Below are positions 22,301 to 30,398 of a stretch of 42,469 nt of DNA, piece by piece (position 1 is the first letter of the stretch; the number at the start of each line of letters is the position of its first letter). Position numbers and translations under genes: made by a program. The DNA comes from Micromonospora parastrephiae (GTDB taxonomy: Bacteria; Actinomycetota; Actinomycetes; Mycobacteriales; Micromonosporaceae): assembly GCF_016802865.1 (NCBI RefSeq), contig NZ_JAEVHM010000033.1:1-42469 (forward strand), written 5' to 3'. Below the pieces are notes generated by a model, which was not told the origin of the DNA, searched no databases, and saw only the letters and a program-made list of their open reading frames with translations.

Positions 22301-23443
22301 GCGGTCCCGGCCCGCTGGGCGGTCCGGGACGGCCGGGCGGTCCGGGACGGCTGGGTCGCTGGGGACCGCTGGGTCGGTCGGGACGGCCGGGTGGCGCAGG
22401 CCGGTCCGGCGCAACCGGCTCGGCCCGTACTCACGCAGCAGCGTCTGGACGATGCCGGCGGCGGGGATGGCCAGCAACGCGCCCAGCAGGCCGGCCAGCT
22501 CCGCCGCGAGCAGCACGCTGACCAGCACGGTCAGCGGGTTGAGCCGGACCGCACGGGACAGGATGAGGGGCTGGAGCAGGTGGTTCTCGACCTGCTGGTA
22601 GACCACGAAGAAGACCAGCACCACCACGCCGGCGGTGGGGGAGTGCAGGAAACCCGCACCGGCCGCGATCACCGCGCCGATGGTGGCGCCGACCAGCGGG
22701 ATCAGATCGGCCACCGCCACCAGCAGGGCGATCACGGCGGCGAAGGGCACCCCGGTGAGGGCCAGCACCAGGTAGGTCAGGGCGCCGCAGATCACGCTGA
22801 TCAGCAGGTTGCCGGTGAGGTAGCCGGTGACGCTGCGCGACACCTCCCGCCCCACCCGGCGCAACCGTTCGCCCTGACCGTCCCCGGCCGCCGCGAGCAG
22901 ACCGCCGGTGATCCGTGGCGATTCCAACACCATGAGGTACGCCAACACGACGACCGTGAGCAGCCCGGCCACGGTCTCCACGACGCCGCGCAGCACCCCG
23001 ACCGCGGGCTGGCGCAGCCGGCTGCCGAGGTCGCGCAGTTGGTCGGAGTGCTCGGAGGCGTAGCGACGCGCGCCGGTGCGCTCCAGCATCTCCCCCAGGG
23101 GGCCACGGCCGGCACGTGCGTCGCGCAGCAGCTCCGGGGCCCGGTCGGCGAACCGGCCCAGCTCGGTGAGCAGCGGCACCACGATGACGGCGGCCAGGAT
23201 CGCCAGCACCGCGAGAGCGGCGAGGAACACGAGCAGCGTGGCGAGCGCCCGGCGCCGCACGAGCCGGCGTTGCAGCCGGTCCACGAGGGGTTTGAGAGCG
23301 ACGGCGAAGAAGGCGGCCACCACGCCCCACACCAGCACCCGGCGGGTCGCGTACACGAAGGCCAGCGCGAACGCCGTGGCCAGCACCAGGCCGATCACGA
23401 TCAGCGTTCGGCGGGCGGTCACCCGATCGTCGGCAGCACTCAC
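22271..23443 (-). CDS. AI-2E/PerM family permease with repetitive C-terminal tail
   Basis: 390 aa from a GTG at 23443. About eight membrane helices in the PerM pattern: VWGVVAAFFAVALKPLVDRL, ALATLLVFLAALAVLAILAA, a middle soluble part, then GYLTGNLLISVICGALTYLV, DLIPLVGATIGAVIAAGAGF and VYQQVENHLLQPLILSRAVR with the family motif. AI-2E-named transporters have varied or unknown substrates. The last about 45 residues are a low-complexity tail of PAVP(T/S/D)-type repeats that overlaps the 3' end of the NDH-2 gene, so the stop may have moved outwards. Confidence 0.85.
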   Translation of the reverse strand: MSAADDRVTARRTLIVIGLVLATAFALAFVYATRRVLVWGVVAAFFAVALKPLVDRLQRRLVRRRALATLLVFLAALAVLAILAAVIVVPLLTELGRFADRAPELLRDARAGRGPLGEMLERTGARRYASEHSDQLRDLGSRLRQPAVGVLRGVVETVAGLLTVVVLAYLMVLESPRITGGLLAAAGDGQGERLRRVGREVSRSVTGYLTGNLLISVICGALTYLVLALTGVPFAAVIALLVAVADLIPLVGATIGAVIAAGAGFLHSPTAGVVVLVFFVVYQQVENHLLQPLILSRAVRLNPLTVLVSVLLAAELAGLLGALLAIPAAGIVQTLLREYGPSRLRRTGLRHPAVPTDPAVPSDPAVPDRPAVPDRPAGRDRSAGPGRDLG

Positions 23444-23512
23444 CCGCGCGGCCTTCCCCGCCCTCGCCGTCGGAAACCCGGCATCCCCGGTGAGGAGGGG
23501 ACGACTCGTCGG

Positions 23513-24301
23513 TCAGCGGGCGTCTTCGTCGTCGCTGACGGGTCGGGCGCCCGCGACGAACATGTCGAGGGCGCTGGCGTGCAGCAGACCGCCGGGCACC
23601 GGGTCGCGCAGGGCGGCCACGGCCAGCCTGCCGACCGGCAGCCCGCCGGGCCGCGGCGTCGCGGCGAGCACCAGATTGCCGTAGCGCCGCCCACGCAGCA
23701 TCCGCCGGTCACCGAGCACGCACACGTCGCCGAAGGTCGCCCGCAGGGTGGCCACCTGCACACGAGTGCCGACCAGCGGCGGCAGATCCGTGACGTTGAC
23801 CAGGTACAGGCCGTCCGGGCGCAGCGTCCGGGCCACCTGCGCGGCGAACTCCACGGTACGGACGTGCCGGGGCATCCGCGCCGCCCGGTAGATGTCGGCG
23901 ATCACCAGGTCGTAGCTGGCCGTCGGCGTGGCGGTGATCGCCTCCCGGGCGTCGGCGACCTCCACCCGCACCTCGGGCGGCAGCGGCGGCAGCTCCCGGG
24001 CGACCAGCTCGACCACCGCCGCGTCCCGTTCGACGACCCGCTGCGCGGAGCCGGGCCGGGTGGCCGCCAGCCAGCGGGGCAACGTCAACGCGCCCCCGCC
24101 CAGGTGCAGGACGTCCAGTGGGGTGCCCGCCGGTGCCGCCAGCTCCGCCGCGGCGGCGATCCGCCGGACGTACTCGAAGTGCAGGTGCCGCGGATCCTCG
24201 ACGTCCACGTACGACTGCTCGACGCCGGCGGAGAGCAGGGTCCGCCCGGTCCGGCGGACCGGATCGGTCACCAGCTCCAGCCGGTCGGCGGCGCGGTTCA
24301 T
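23513..24301 (-). CDS. Spermidine-synthase-like methyltransferase-fold protein
   Basis: 262 aa from ATG 24301; a GTG three codons upstream is possible. Spermidine synthase/SAM fold: QSYVDVEDPRHLHFEYVRRI, DVLHLGGGALTLPRWLAATR (nucleotide motif), VVERDAAVVELVAREL, VEVADAREAI and SYDLVIADIYRAARMP (acidic catalytic position). Actinobacterial proteins of this type are often called fused or orphan spermidine synthases, but their substrate is unproven. It may be co-transcribed with the upstream 24382-25356 gene. Confidence 0.82.
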   Translation of the reverse strand: MNRAADRLELVTDPVRRTGRTLLSAGVEQSYVDVEDPRHLHFEYVRRIAAAAELAAPAGTPLDVLHLGGGALTLPRWLAATRPGSAQRVVERDAAVVELVARELPPLPPEVRVEVADAREAITATPTASYDLVIADIYRAARMPRHVRTVEFAAQVARTLRPDGLYLVNVTDLPPLVGTRVQVATLRATFGDVCVLGDRRMLRGRRYGNLVLAATPRPGGLPVGRLAVAALRDPVPGGLLHASALDMFVAGARPVSDDEDAR

Positions 24302-24381
24302 GACCGGCACGCTAGCCGAGCGGGCCGGCGGCGCGGGGGCCTGCCCCGCGTCCGCCGGCCGTGGTACGCCGCGCTGGCCGG

Positions 24382-25356
24382 TCAGCCGGCCATCCCCGCG
24401 CCCACCTCGTCGATCGCGTCGTCGATCCGGTGGGCGAGGTCCACGTCGAGCGCGGTGACCCCGTCGGCCTGGTTGGTCCGTACGGTCAGCACGGCGGCCG
24501 TGCCGCCGGGGCGACCGATGCTCGGGGCGCGTCCGGTCTCCTGGCGCAACCGGTCGAGCCGGTCGAGCACCCGGTCCAGGTTGTCCGGTGGCAACGCGAC
24601 CACGCGGTACAGGCCGTCGCTGTCACCGGCCCAGTACGGCAGGTCGTCCAGCGCCGCCTCGACCTGGCCCGCGTCCAGTCTGGGTGTGGTGGTGGAGGCG
24701 CCGACGATGCCGCCGCCGGCCTCCGGCGGGTCCAGCAACTCGCGCAGGCCATCGGGTACGTGCAGCGACTCGACGAGGTCGCCGTCCTGGTCGGCGAGCG
24801 CGGCGAGCGTCGCCTCCGCCTGGTAGCGGGCCTGCTCCGGGGTGCGGCCGCTGATCCGGCCCACCTCGGCCAGGAAGCCGGGCAGGTCACGGTGCCGCTC
24901 GACGCCATCGACGGGCAACACGTCGTGCAGTGAGTTCGGCACCGCGTCGAGCAACATCTGCCGCTCCGCCGCGTCCAGGGCGAAGGCCAGGACCAGGACG
25001 GTCGCCTCGGCGCCGACCTTGGCCGTCTTGAAGTCCACTCCGGCCCGGCGCCCCACCTCGTCGACGAGGTCGTGGTAGCCGACGCTGCTCACCCCGGCCG
25101 CGCCGTTCCTGGCCGACGGCTGCGGTCGAGGATTGTCCGGGGTTCCGACCGCGGGCGGGGCTGGTCCGCCGCGCGTGGAGTCCTGCTTGTGCTGTCCGGC
25201 CGGCGCCGGGCCGGCCCGCTTGCCCTGGTCCAGGCTGGTGATCTGCTTGGACGCGCTCAGGCTGGCGCCGATCTCGCTGGGCTGGCGACCCTGCTCGCGG
25301 GCCTGCCGGGCCAGCGTCCGGCGTCGCTGGTTGTCGCCCTCCATCTGCTTGCGCAT
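24382..25356 (-). CDS. DUF2267 protein fused to a degenerate pterin dehydratase (PCD)-like domain
   Basis: 324 aa, ATG 25356. Residues 1-40 are basic (MRKQMEGDNQRRRTLARQAR), 40-90 a Pro/Gly/Gln-rich linker, about 92-215 a DUF2267 domain (YHDLVDEVGRRAGVDFKTAK, NSLHDVLPVDGV, EVGRISGRTPEQARYQAEAT). About 229-324 follow the fold of 4a-hydroxytetrahydrobiopterin dehydratase: AGQVEAALDDLPYWAGDSDG, then ETGRAPSI where the enzyme has the catalytic HHP motif, and GVTALDVDLAHRIDDAIDE. Both His are lost, so it should be catalytically dead and used as a dimerisation or binding module. Function unknown. Confidence 0.75.
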   Translation of the reverse strand: MRKQMEGDNQRRRTLARQAREQGRQPSEIGASLSASKQITSLDQGKRAGPAPAGQHKQDSTRGGPAPPAVGTPDNPRPQPSARNGAAGVSSVGYHDLVDEVGRRAGVDFKTAKVGAEATVLVLAFALDAAERQMLLDAVPNSLHDVLPVDGVERHRDLPGFLAEVGRISGRTPEQARYQAEATLAALADQDGDLVESLHVPDGLRELLDPPEAGGGIVGASTTTPRLDAGQVEAALDDLPYWAGDSDGLYRVVALPPDNLDRVLDRLDRLRQETGRAPSIGRPGGTAAVLTVRTNQADGVTALDVDLAHRIDDAIDEVGAGMAG

Positions 25357-25557
25357 GGCGTGACACCCCTTCCGCTGGGGATCGTGGCTGCGTCCGTCGC
25401 CTTCCCGCCGTCCCGGGAGCCGAAACGGACGCTGCCGGCCGGGCCGGCGGGGCGTCGACGGGCTTCATCCGCCACGGGTGAGGGGTGTTCACCCGCACCT
25501 GGCGCACGATCGGCTCAGGACCGGAGTTCTTCCGAGGTACGCGGAAGGAAGGTCGTC

Positions 25558-25872
25558 ATGAAGCGGATCGTCGAGATCATCCCCGCCCGACCCGGCTGGT
25601 ACGCCCGCTGGCAGCTCACGCCCGATGCCACCCGGTGCTACCCGGTGAGCCTGTGGGCGTTGCTGGAGGAGGCCGACGGAACCGGCCGCGAGGTGGTCGG
25701 CATGGACTGTATCGGCCAGTGGCCGGGCGCGGACGACAACGAGGCGGGTGGGGATTTCGTCCGCTACCTGTATCAGACGCCCGATTCGGGTGCTCCCGAC
25801 GACGTCGACGCGACGCCGATCGGCGAGCCGCGCGACGACAGGCCCCGGCTCCAGCCCCTGACGGCACCCTAG
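25558..25872 (+). CDS. Uncharacterised 104-aa protein
   Basis: ATG 25558 with GGAAGGAAGG just upstream. The protein begins MKRIVEIIPARPGWYARWQL and continues with TRCYPVSLWALLEEADGTGR, VVGMDCIGQWPGADDNEAGG and DFVRYLYQTPDSGAPDD. It has no signal or membrane helix, an acidic middle and a Pro-rich tail. I do not recognise the family, but codon bias, RBS and a strong hairpin right after the stop support a real gene. It is divergent from the DUF2267-PCD gene. Confidence 0.75.
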   Translation: MKRIVEIIPARPGWYARWQLTPDATRCYPVSLWALLEEADGTGREVVGMDCIGQWPGADDNEAGGDFVRYLYQTPDSGAPDDVDATPIGEPRDDRPRLQPLTAP

Positions 25873-25882
25873 ACATTCCTCC

Positions 25883-25915
25883 GGCCCCCGACCCCAGGTC
25901 CCAGGGTCGGGGGCC
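25883..25915 (+). terminator. Strong hairpin terminator
   Basis: GGCCCCCGACCC (25883-25894) pairs perfectly with GGGTCGGGGGCC (25904-25915) over a 9-base loop, 10 bases after the stop of the 25558-25872 gene. No U-tract. Confidence 0.7.
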
Positions 25916-26110
25916 ACCCCCGCACCTCCCGCGCGCGGCGCACGCTCGCGCTGAGCCGGCCGGGTGCGGCCGCGGCCGAGTCCCGCGCCCCCGCTGGACG
26001 TCCGACCGGCGGCTCTGTTGATCACCTCGCCCTGCGGCCGGCGACGTGCCCCTGCGTATACTTGCCGCACTGCAAACGTCCCACCCCAGCGGTGGAGCGA
26101 GGGGGGAACG

Positions 26111-26458
26111 GTGACGTTCAGCGTCAGGTACGCCGGGCGCGACGGCGGTAGCGCCTGCCTGCGACTCGCCGGTGAACTGGACCTGAGCACGGCCCCCGAG
26201 CTGACCGCCGCGATCGACCGGCTCAGCGAGGCTGGCGAGAGCCGGGTGCTGCTCGACCTCACCGACCTCACGTTCTGCGACTCCACCGGGATGGCCGTGT
26301 TCGTCCGGGGGGACAACCGGGCCGCGGCCGAGGGCGGCTGGTTGCGGGTCACCGGTGCCAGTGGTCGCGTCGAGCGGGTGTTGCAGGTCACCGGTCTGGC
26401 CGACGTGTTGCGCTACGAACCGGACACTCTCGACCCGGCGTCCCACAGCGCCCCCTGA
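26111..26458 (+). CDS. STAS domain anti-sigma factor antagonist
   Basis: 115 aa, GTG 26111 after GGGGGGAACG. A full STAS domain: ACLRLAGELDLSTAPELTAA, SRVLLDLTDLTFCDSTGMAV with the phosphorylatable S58, FVRGDNRAAAEGGWLRVTGA and VERVLQVTGLADVL. Such proteins bind an anti-sigma kinase when unphosphorylated and release the sigma factor; no partner RsbW or sigma gene is in the window. A TATACT box at 26057-26062 could be the -10 of its promoter. Confidence 0.9.
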   Translation: MTFSVRYAGRDGGSACLRLAGELDLSTAPELTAAIDRLSEAGESRVLLDLTDLTFCDSTGMAVFVRGDNRAAAEGGWLRVTGASGRVERVLQVTGLADVLRYEPDTLDPASHSAP

Positions 26459-26526
26459 TGGGCTAGATTTCCCCGCCAACGCGGTGACCGTGAGGTCCCG
26501 TCTCCGCCGACCCGAGGCAGGTAGTG

Positions 26527-26973
26527 ATGGGCGCAGACAGCCCGCAGCCGGTACGCATCCTGGTGGTCGACGACGACCCGGGTGACGTGCTGATGATCGA
26601 GGAAGCGTTGGCGGACTCGGACGTCGACAAGGTCATCGACGTGGTCAGCGACGGCGAGGAGGCGATGGAGTTCCTTCGCGCCGAGGGCCGCCACGAGCAG
26701 GCGCGACGCCCCGACGTCATCCTGCTGGACCTGAACATGCCCCGGATGGACGGGCGGCAGGTGCTCGGCGCCGTGAAGCAGGACGAGGACCTGCGCACCA
26801 TCCCGATCGTGGTGCTGACCACTTCCAACGCGGACACCGACATCGTCGGCAGCTACACGCTGCAGGCCAACGCGTACGTCACCAAGCCGATCGACCTGGA
26901 CGACTTCAACGACGTGGTGCGCCGCATCGACGAGTTCTTCGGACGGGTGGTCGTCCTGCCCAAGCGCCTCTGA
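26527..26973 (+). CDS. Single-domain (CheY/Rcp1-like) response regulator
   Basis: 148 aa from ATG 26527 with a purine-rich RBS (GAGGCAGG); GTG 26524 lies directly before. A receiver domain only: acidic cluster DDD 15-17, phospho-acceptor D68 in ILLDLNMPRMDG, switch Thr in VVLTTSNA, and Lys in AYVTKPIDLDDF. The insertion EFLRAEGRHEQARRPDVI is typical of the Rcp1 group, which works with phytochrome-like or other stand-alone histidine kinases. No output domain and no kinase nearby. Only 68 bases separate it from the STAS gene, so they may share a transcript. Confidence 0.9.
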   Translation: MGADSPQPVRILVVDDDPGDVLMIEEALADSDVDKVIDVVSDGEEAMEFLRAEGRHEQARRPDVILLDLNMPRMDGRQVLGAVKQDEDLRTIPIVVLTTSNADTDIVGSYTLQANAYVTKPIDLDDFNDVVRRIDEFFGRVVVLPKRL

Positions 26974-27091
26974 TCCGAGCCGCGCCCGCACCCTCGGATG
27001 CTGACCATTTTTCCCGAACCCCCTCGGTCGCTGTCGTCGCGGTCGAGGATCCAGTGGGGAAGTAACAGCAGCTGCCTGGGGGGCGACAGTC

Positions 27092-27586
27092 ATGAGGTTC
27101 TCCGTCGTTGAGACCGGTTACGACCAGCGGCAGGTGGACTCCTGCCTGGACGAGCTGGGGATCCGCCTGGCGCGGCTCGCCGCGCGGGCGGAGAGCGCGG
27201 CAGGGGCCGCGCGGGAGTGGGACGAGATCCGCGAGGAGGCGACCTGGCTCAGCGGCCTGCTCCAGCGGCTGGATCTGGGCGACGCCGCGGTGACCCGGCA
27301 CGCCGGGGACGCGGTGCGTCGTGAGGCGGCCGAGATCCTGGCCCAGGCACGCTTCGAGCTGGACCAGGCCCGCGCCGAGGCGCGGCAGGTGCGCGAGCGG
27401 GCGTACGCCGAGGCCGTGCAGGCCCGCCGCGAGTTCGAGGCGTCGCTGCACGCCCGCCGGCGGCGTGCGACGCGGGCGGACGAGATCCTCACCGGGGTGA
27501 CGGTCGACGATGCTGCGACCGCCGAGCCGGTGCCCGAAGACACCCCGACGGCGGCCGCCGGAACGGGCGTACCGGCGACCCGGTAG
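27092..27586 (+). CDS. DivIVA-like coiled-coil protein
   Basis: 164 aa, ATG 27092 with GGGGGG ahead. The N-terminus FSVVETGYDQRQVDSCLDEL resembles the DivIVA domain (FxxxxxGYDxxxVDxFLD), and residues about 60-150 form an Ala/Arg/Glu-rich coiled coil (EAAEILAQARFELDQARAEA). The tail is acidic and Pro-rich. Related proteins attach to membrane or polar-growth structures; this is a short relative, not the essential DivIVA/Wag31. It converges on the lysozyme-like gene with 21 bases between. Confidence 0.75.
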   Translation: MRFSVVETGYDQRQVDSCLDELGIRLARLAARAESAAGAAREWDEIREEATWLSGLLQRLDLGDAAVTRHAGDAVRREAAEILAQARFELDQARAEARQVRERAYAEAVQARREFEASLHARRRRATRADEILTGVTVDDAATAEPVPEDTPTAAAGTGVPATR

Positions 27587-27607
27587 GCGCCGCGCGCATG
27601 GTGCGGC

Positions 27608-28456
27608 TCAGGTGGCGAGGGCTGTCGCGACGGTGGTGGCCCGCTCCTCGTGCTGGGCGTACGCGTCGGGGTAGGCGGAGATCTGCACCGACTGCGCGGC
27701 GGCGGTGACGCTCATGTCCTGCCAGCCCGGGATCTCGTTGAGCGCCGAGTAGAAGGCTCGGGCGGCGTACGACGGGCGCATCAGTTCGGCCACCGTGCCC
27801 CAGCCGCTGCTGGGCCGCTGCTGGAACAGCCCGACCGAGTCGTGGTCGGAGCCGCTGCCCTGGTTCGGGTACTGCGCCGACTCGGGCAGCACGTCGCTGG
27901 CCAGGTTGTAGAGGTTGCTCTCCTGCATCGCCGTGGACAGCGCGACGACCAGGGCGCGACGCGGCATCTTCATCTCCAGGCCGACGTCGACGATGATTTT
28001 GGCGTTGTCCATCTGGGCCTGGTCGAGGCCGGCGACCGGGCGTGGTCGGCGTGGCTTGACCGGCTTCTTCGGGGCCTTGCGTACCGCCGGGCGGCTGGGG
28101 GTGGGCGTCGCCACCGGGCTGGGGGTGACCCGGGCGGGTGCGACGTCGCGGTCCAGCGAGCGGGAGGCGCGGTCATCGGCGATGGCGGCGCGGTCGGCGA
28201 CCGCCTCGGCGAGCGGCTCCACGGGGCGGGCGTTGTCCTCGCTGCCCCGGGCCGTGACCACGGCGGCCAGGCCGAGGCAGCAGGTGACACCGGTGGCCAG
28301 GGCCACCCGGACCGGGGTCGAGCCCAGCAGGCTCCGGCGGGGCGGTTCGAGGGCCCGGTGACGGCCGATCGTCCGTTCGGTTGATGCGGCGTCGCCCAAG
28401 AGGGTGGTCGGGCGCGCGTCGGTCAGCTTATGGTCGGCGGGTTCGTCGGGATGCAC
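27608..28456 (-). CDS. Membrane-anchored lysozyme/SLT-like cell-wall protein
   Basis: 282 aa from a GTG at 28456. A short cytoplasmic part, one helix at about 49-69 (VRVALATGVTCCLGLAAVVT), a linker rich in Pro, Lys and Arg (about 110-145), then a lysozyme-like domain: DNAKIIVDVGLEMKMPRRAL, VVALSTAMQESNLYNLAS with the likely catalytic E179, DHDSVGLFQQRPSSGWGT and YPDAYAQHEERAT. Probably cleaves peptidoglycan outside the membrane. Its C-terminus matches the truncated gene at 1-126, a paralogue. There is no clear RBS at the GTG, and a hairpin covers the start, so the start is uncertain. Confidence 0.8.
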   Translation of the reverse strand: MHPDEPADHKLTDARPTTLLGDAASTERTIGRHRALEPPRRSLLGSTPVRVALATGVTCCLGLAAVVTARGSEDNARPVEPLAEAVADRAAIADDRASRSLDRDVAPARVTPSPVATPTPSRPAVRKAPKKPVKPRRPRPVAGLDQAQMDNAKIIVDVGLEMKMPRRALVVALSTAMQESNLYNLASDVLPESAQYPNQGSGSDHDSVGLFQQRPSSGWGTVAELMRPSYAARAFYSALNEIPGWQDMSVTAAAQSVQISAYPDAYAQHEERATTVATALAT

Positions 28457-28612
28457 CCGACGAGGTTAAAGACCCGGGTGCCCGAAGCCATTGGTCCGTA
28501 GGGTGGCATGCGCCACAATTTGCCCTGATCGTGACCGCGATAAGGGGCAAAGATCGCGCAACGGGATGCAACCTCGCCGATCGGGCCAGACGGGTATTTC
28601 CGATTGGCCCGA
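28444..28612 (-). promoter_or_regulatory. Highly structured leader of the lysozyme-like gene
   Basis: The 28457-28765 gap has several perfect inverted repeats: CGTCGGG/CCCGACG (28444-28462) across the start codon, GTGGC/GCCAC (near 28503-28516), TTGCCC/GGGGCAA (near 28520-28550), and TCGGGCCA/TGGCCCGA (28581-28588 and 28605-28612). Together they would give a structured 5' leader. I tested it mentally against the c-di-AMP (ydaO) riboswitch, often found before such genes, and did not find its conserved GGGGUGAAUC-type core. Beyond 28612 nothing is evident. Confidence 0.4.
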
Positions 28613-28765
28613 CGAAATGAGGTCACTCAGTCCAGCCCCGACCCCGATCCGAGGCGTTCCGCCACCATCACCCGTTCGACGGATGGTGGCTCATCCCAAC
28701 GACCGAGCACCGCTCGCCCCTATGCGGGGCCGACCGGACGCTGACCCGCCACCGGCGTGACCGGA

Positions 28766-29191
28766 TCAGTGGCGGCCGTTCTCCGCCGGCGTCACGGTCA
28801 GCCGGTGCCGACTGTTGTCACCGCTGGAGAACGGCCAGAGCCGATCGGCGTACTCGACCAGGTGGGCGAGTTGATCCCGACTGAGACCGGCCGAGGAGAT
28901 CTCGGCGTGCACGTCGGCCCGGTAGAGGCCGTCGTTGTCGCGTCCCAGCTTCGCCTCCGCCCGCACCTGGACGGTGTGCGCCTCGTCGGTGATCTCCCCG
29001 GCCACCTCCACCGCCGCGTGGTGCAGGCAGGACGCGAAGGCGGCCGCCAACAACTGCTCCGGAGTCAACCCGGTGCAGTGCGGCGCCAGCGGTGAAGCCA
29101 GCGCGGTGGAGAGCCCGCCATCGTCGGTGCGTACGTGACCGCCCTCGGCGGTCGCGGTGGCCTCACGCAGCCAGGAACTCTGATCCGGCAT
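28766..29191 (-). CDS. OsmC/Ohr family protein lacking the resolving cysteine
   Basis: 141 aa; ATG 29191 has GGGAGA seven bases upstream and is preferred over a GTG at 29212. The OsmC fold is clear: PLAPHCTGLTPEQLLAAAFA then SCLHHAAVEVAG with C55 at the peroxidatic position; VHAEISSAGLSRDQLAHLVE; and the C-terminal motif YADRLWPFSSGDNS where Ohr/OsmC have C-P-(Y/I)-S. The Cys is replaced by W119, so the normal two-Cys peroxidase cycle cannot run; C39 might substitute. Possibly a binding protein or a one-Cys peroxidase. Confidence 0.85.
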   Translation of the reverse strand: MPDQSSWLREATATAEGGHVRTDDGGLSTALASPLAPHCTGLTPEQLLAAAFASCLHHAAVEVAGEITDEAHTVQVRAEAKLGRDNDGLYRADVHAEISSAGLSRDQLAHLVEYADRLWPFSSGDNSRHRLTVTPAENGRH

Positions 29192-29260
29192 CGCGTTTCT
29201 CCCGTCGCTCACGGCCCGGCTACCCGGCCGCGGCCCGGCGAAACGCCGCGAGCGCCCCGG

Positions 29261-30199
29261 TCAGCGACCGTCCCGCCCGTCGGTGACCGCCACGGCCTCG
29301 GTGGCCTCCATCGCCGCCCGCTCGGTCCACGGCGACGTCGGAGCCGGCTCACGGGCGCTCGGCACCAGCATGGGCACGTACACCCGGGCGTCCACGGCCT
29401 CGGCCAGCAGCAGCGCGGCGACCAGGCTGGTCGGGCGTTGCGCCGGGTCGTCGGCCAGGCAGGAGTGGCACAGCTCCGCCACCTCCGGCGGCAGCCCGTC
29501 GATCTCGGGCAGCCGGTCCGGCGGGCGGCGTCGACGCGCCCCGAGCAGCTCGCTGGTGCTGTCCGCCCGGTACGGCAGGCGGCTGGTGAGGCAGTAGTAG
29601 AGCAGCACCCCGAGGGCGTACATGTCGGCCGCCGGGGTGGCCGGCGCGCCGTCGAGCTGCTCGGGCGCCAGGTACGCCGGGGTGCCCATCAGCATCCCCT
29701 CCGGCATCGGGTCCGGTGCGCCGGCCGGGGTGGCGATGCCGAAGTCGAGCACCTTCACCCCGGCCGGGGTGAGCATGACGTTGGCCGGCTTCACGTCGCG
29801 GTGCACGATGCCGCTGGCGTGCGCGGCGGCCAGCGCCGCGGCGACCTCCGCGCACACCCGCGTGGAGATCCGCCAGTCCAGCGGACCGGCCCGCAGGTGC
29901 GCGGCGAGTGTCTCGCCCTCGGCGAGTTCCATGACGATGTACGGCACCAGGCGACCGGGCAGTGTGGAGGAGGTGCCGAAGTCGTGCACGCTCGCCACGT
30001 TGGGGTGCACCAGACGGGCCGCCGAGCGGGCCTCCGCGCGGATACGCTCCACCGGGTCGTGCTGCCCGTCCCGGCCGGGCACGATCAGCTTCACCGCGAC
30101 CGGCCGGTCCAACACCTGGTCGTGGGCCTGCCACACCTCAGACATCCCGCCGACACCGATGCGCTGTTCGAGCCGGTACCGCCCGTCCAGCGTGCGCAT
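29261..30199 (-). CDS. Soluble Ser/Thr protein kinase (Hanks type)
   Basis: 312 aa; ATG 30199 follows GAGGAG, and a longer open frame lacks an RBS. A full PKN kinase domain: LEQRIGVGGMSEVWQAHDQV, K37 in VAVKLI, IVHRDVKPANVML with D135, DFG at 152-154, GTPAYLAPEQL, ADMYALGVLLYYCL. No transmembrane segment or PASTA domains follow; the tail after about 275 is short and Ala/Pro-rich. It is active by motif. Signals and substrates are unknown. It is divergent from the 30399 gene across a 199-base gap in which I see nothing definite. Confidence 0.9.
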   Translation of the reverse strand: MRTLDGRYRLEQRIGVGGMSEVWQAHDQVLDRPVAVKLIVPGRDGQHDPVERIRAEARSAARLVHPNVASVHDFGTSSTLPGRLVPYIVMELAEGETLAAHLRAGPLDWRISTRVCAEVAAALAAAHASGIVHRDVKPANVMLTPAGVKVLDFGIATPAGAPDPMPEGMLMGTPAYLAPEQLDGAPATPAADMYALGVLLYYCLTSRLPYRADSTSELLGARRRRPPDRLPEIDGLPPEVAELCHSCLADDPAQRPTSLVAALLLAEAVDARVYVPMLVPSAREPAPTSPWTERAAMEATEAVAVTDGRDGR

Positions 30200-30398
30200 C
30201 GACCACTCCTCGCCCCGACCCGCCCCACGCGGGTGCTTCGATTCGCGGTACCCGGGCTCCAAGCTGGGCAAACCGGAGAGGGGATCGCGCTCGGCCGTTC
30301 CCGCCGTACCCCGCTGCGGGCCGACGGTGGGTGCGGTAGTTTGCGAGCCAGGGTCGGCTCACCCAGCGTGCCGGCACGGTCACCGAGGGGGCGCCGCG

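Noticed and set aside
22391..24826. Long open frame on the plus strand opposite the permease and spermidine-synthase-like genes (also 33026-34177 and 30496-32877 on opposite strands)
   Set aside because: Antisense frames in 73% GC DNA are often open. Their translations are Arg/Gly/His/Gln-rich without domains, while the opposite strand has clear protein families.
26111..26973. Complete sigma-factor partner-switch module
   Set aside because: Only a STAS antagonist and a CheY-like protein are present; no anti-sigma kinase or sigma gene.
28457..28765. c-di-AMP (ydaO-yuaA) riboswitch upstream of the lysozyme-like gene
   Set aside because: The conserved GGGGUGAAUC-type core was not found on the correct strand, although the leader is structured.
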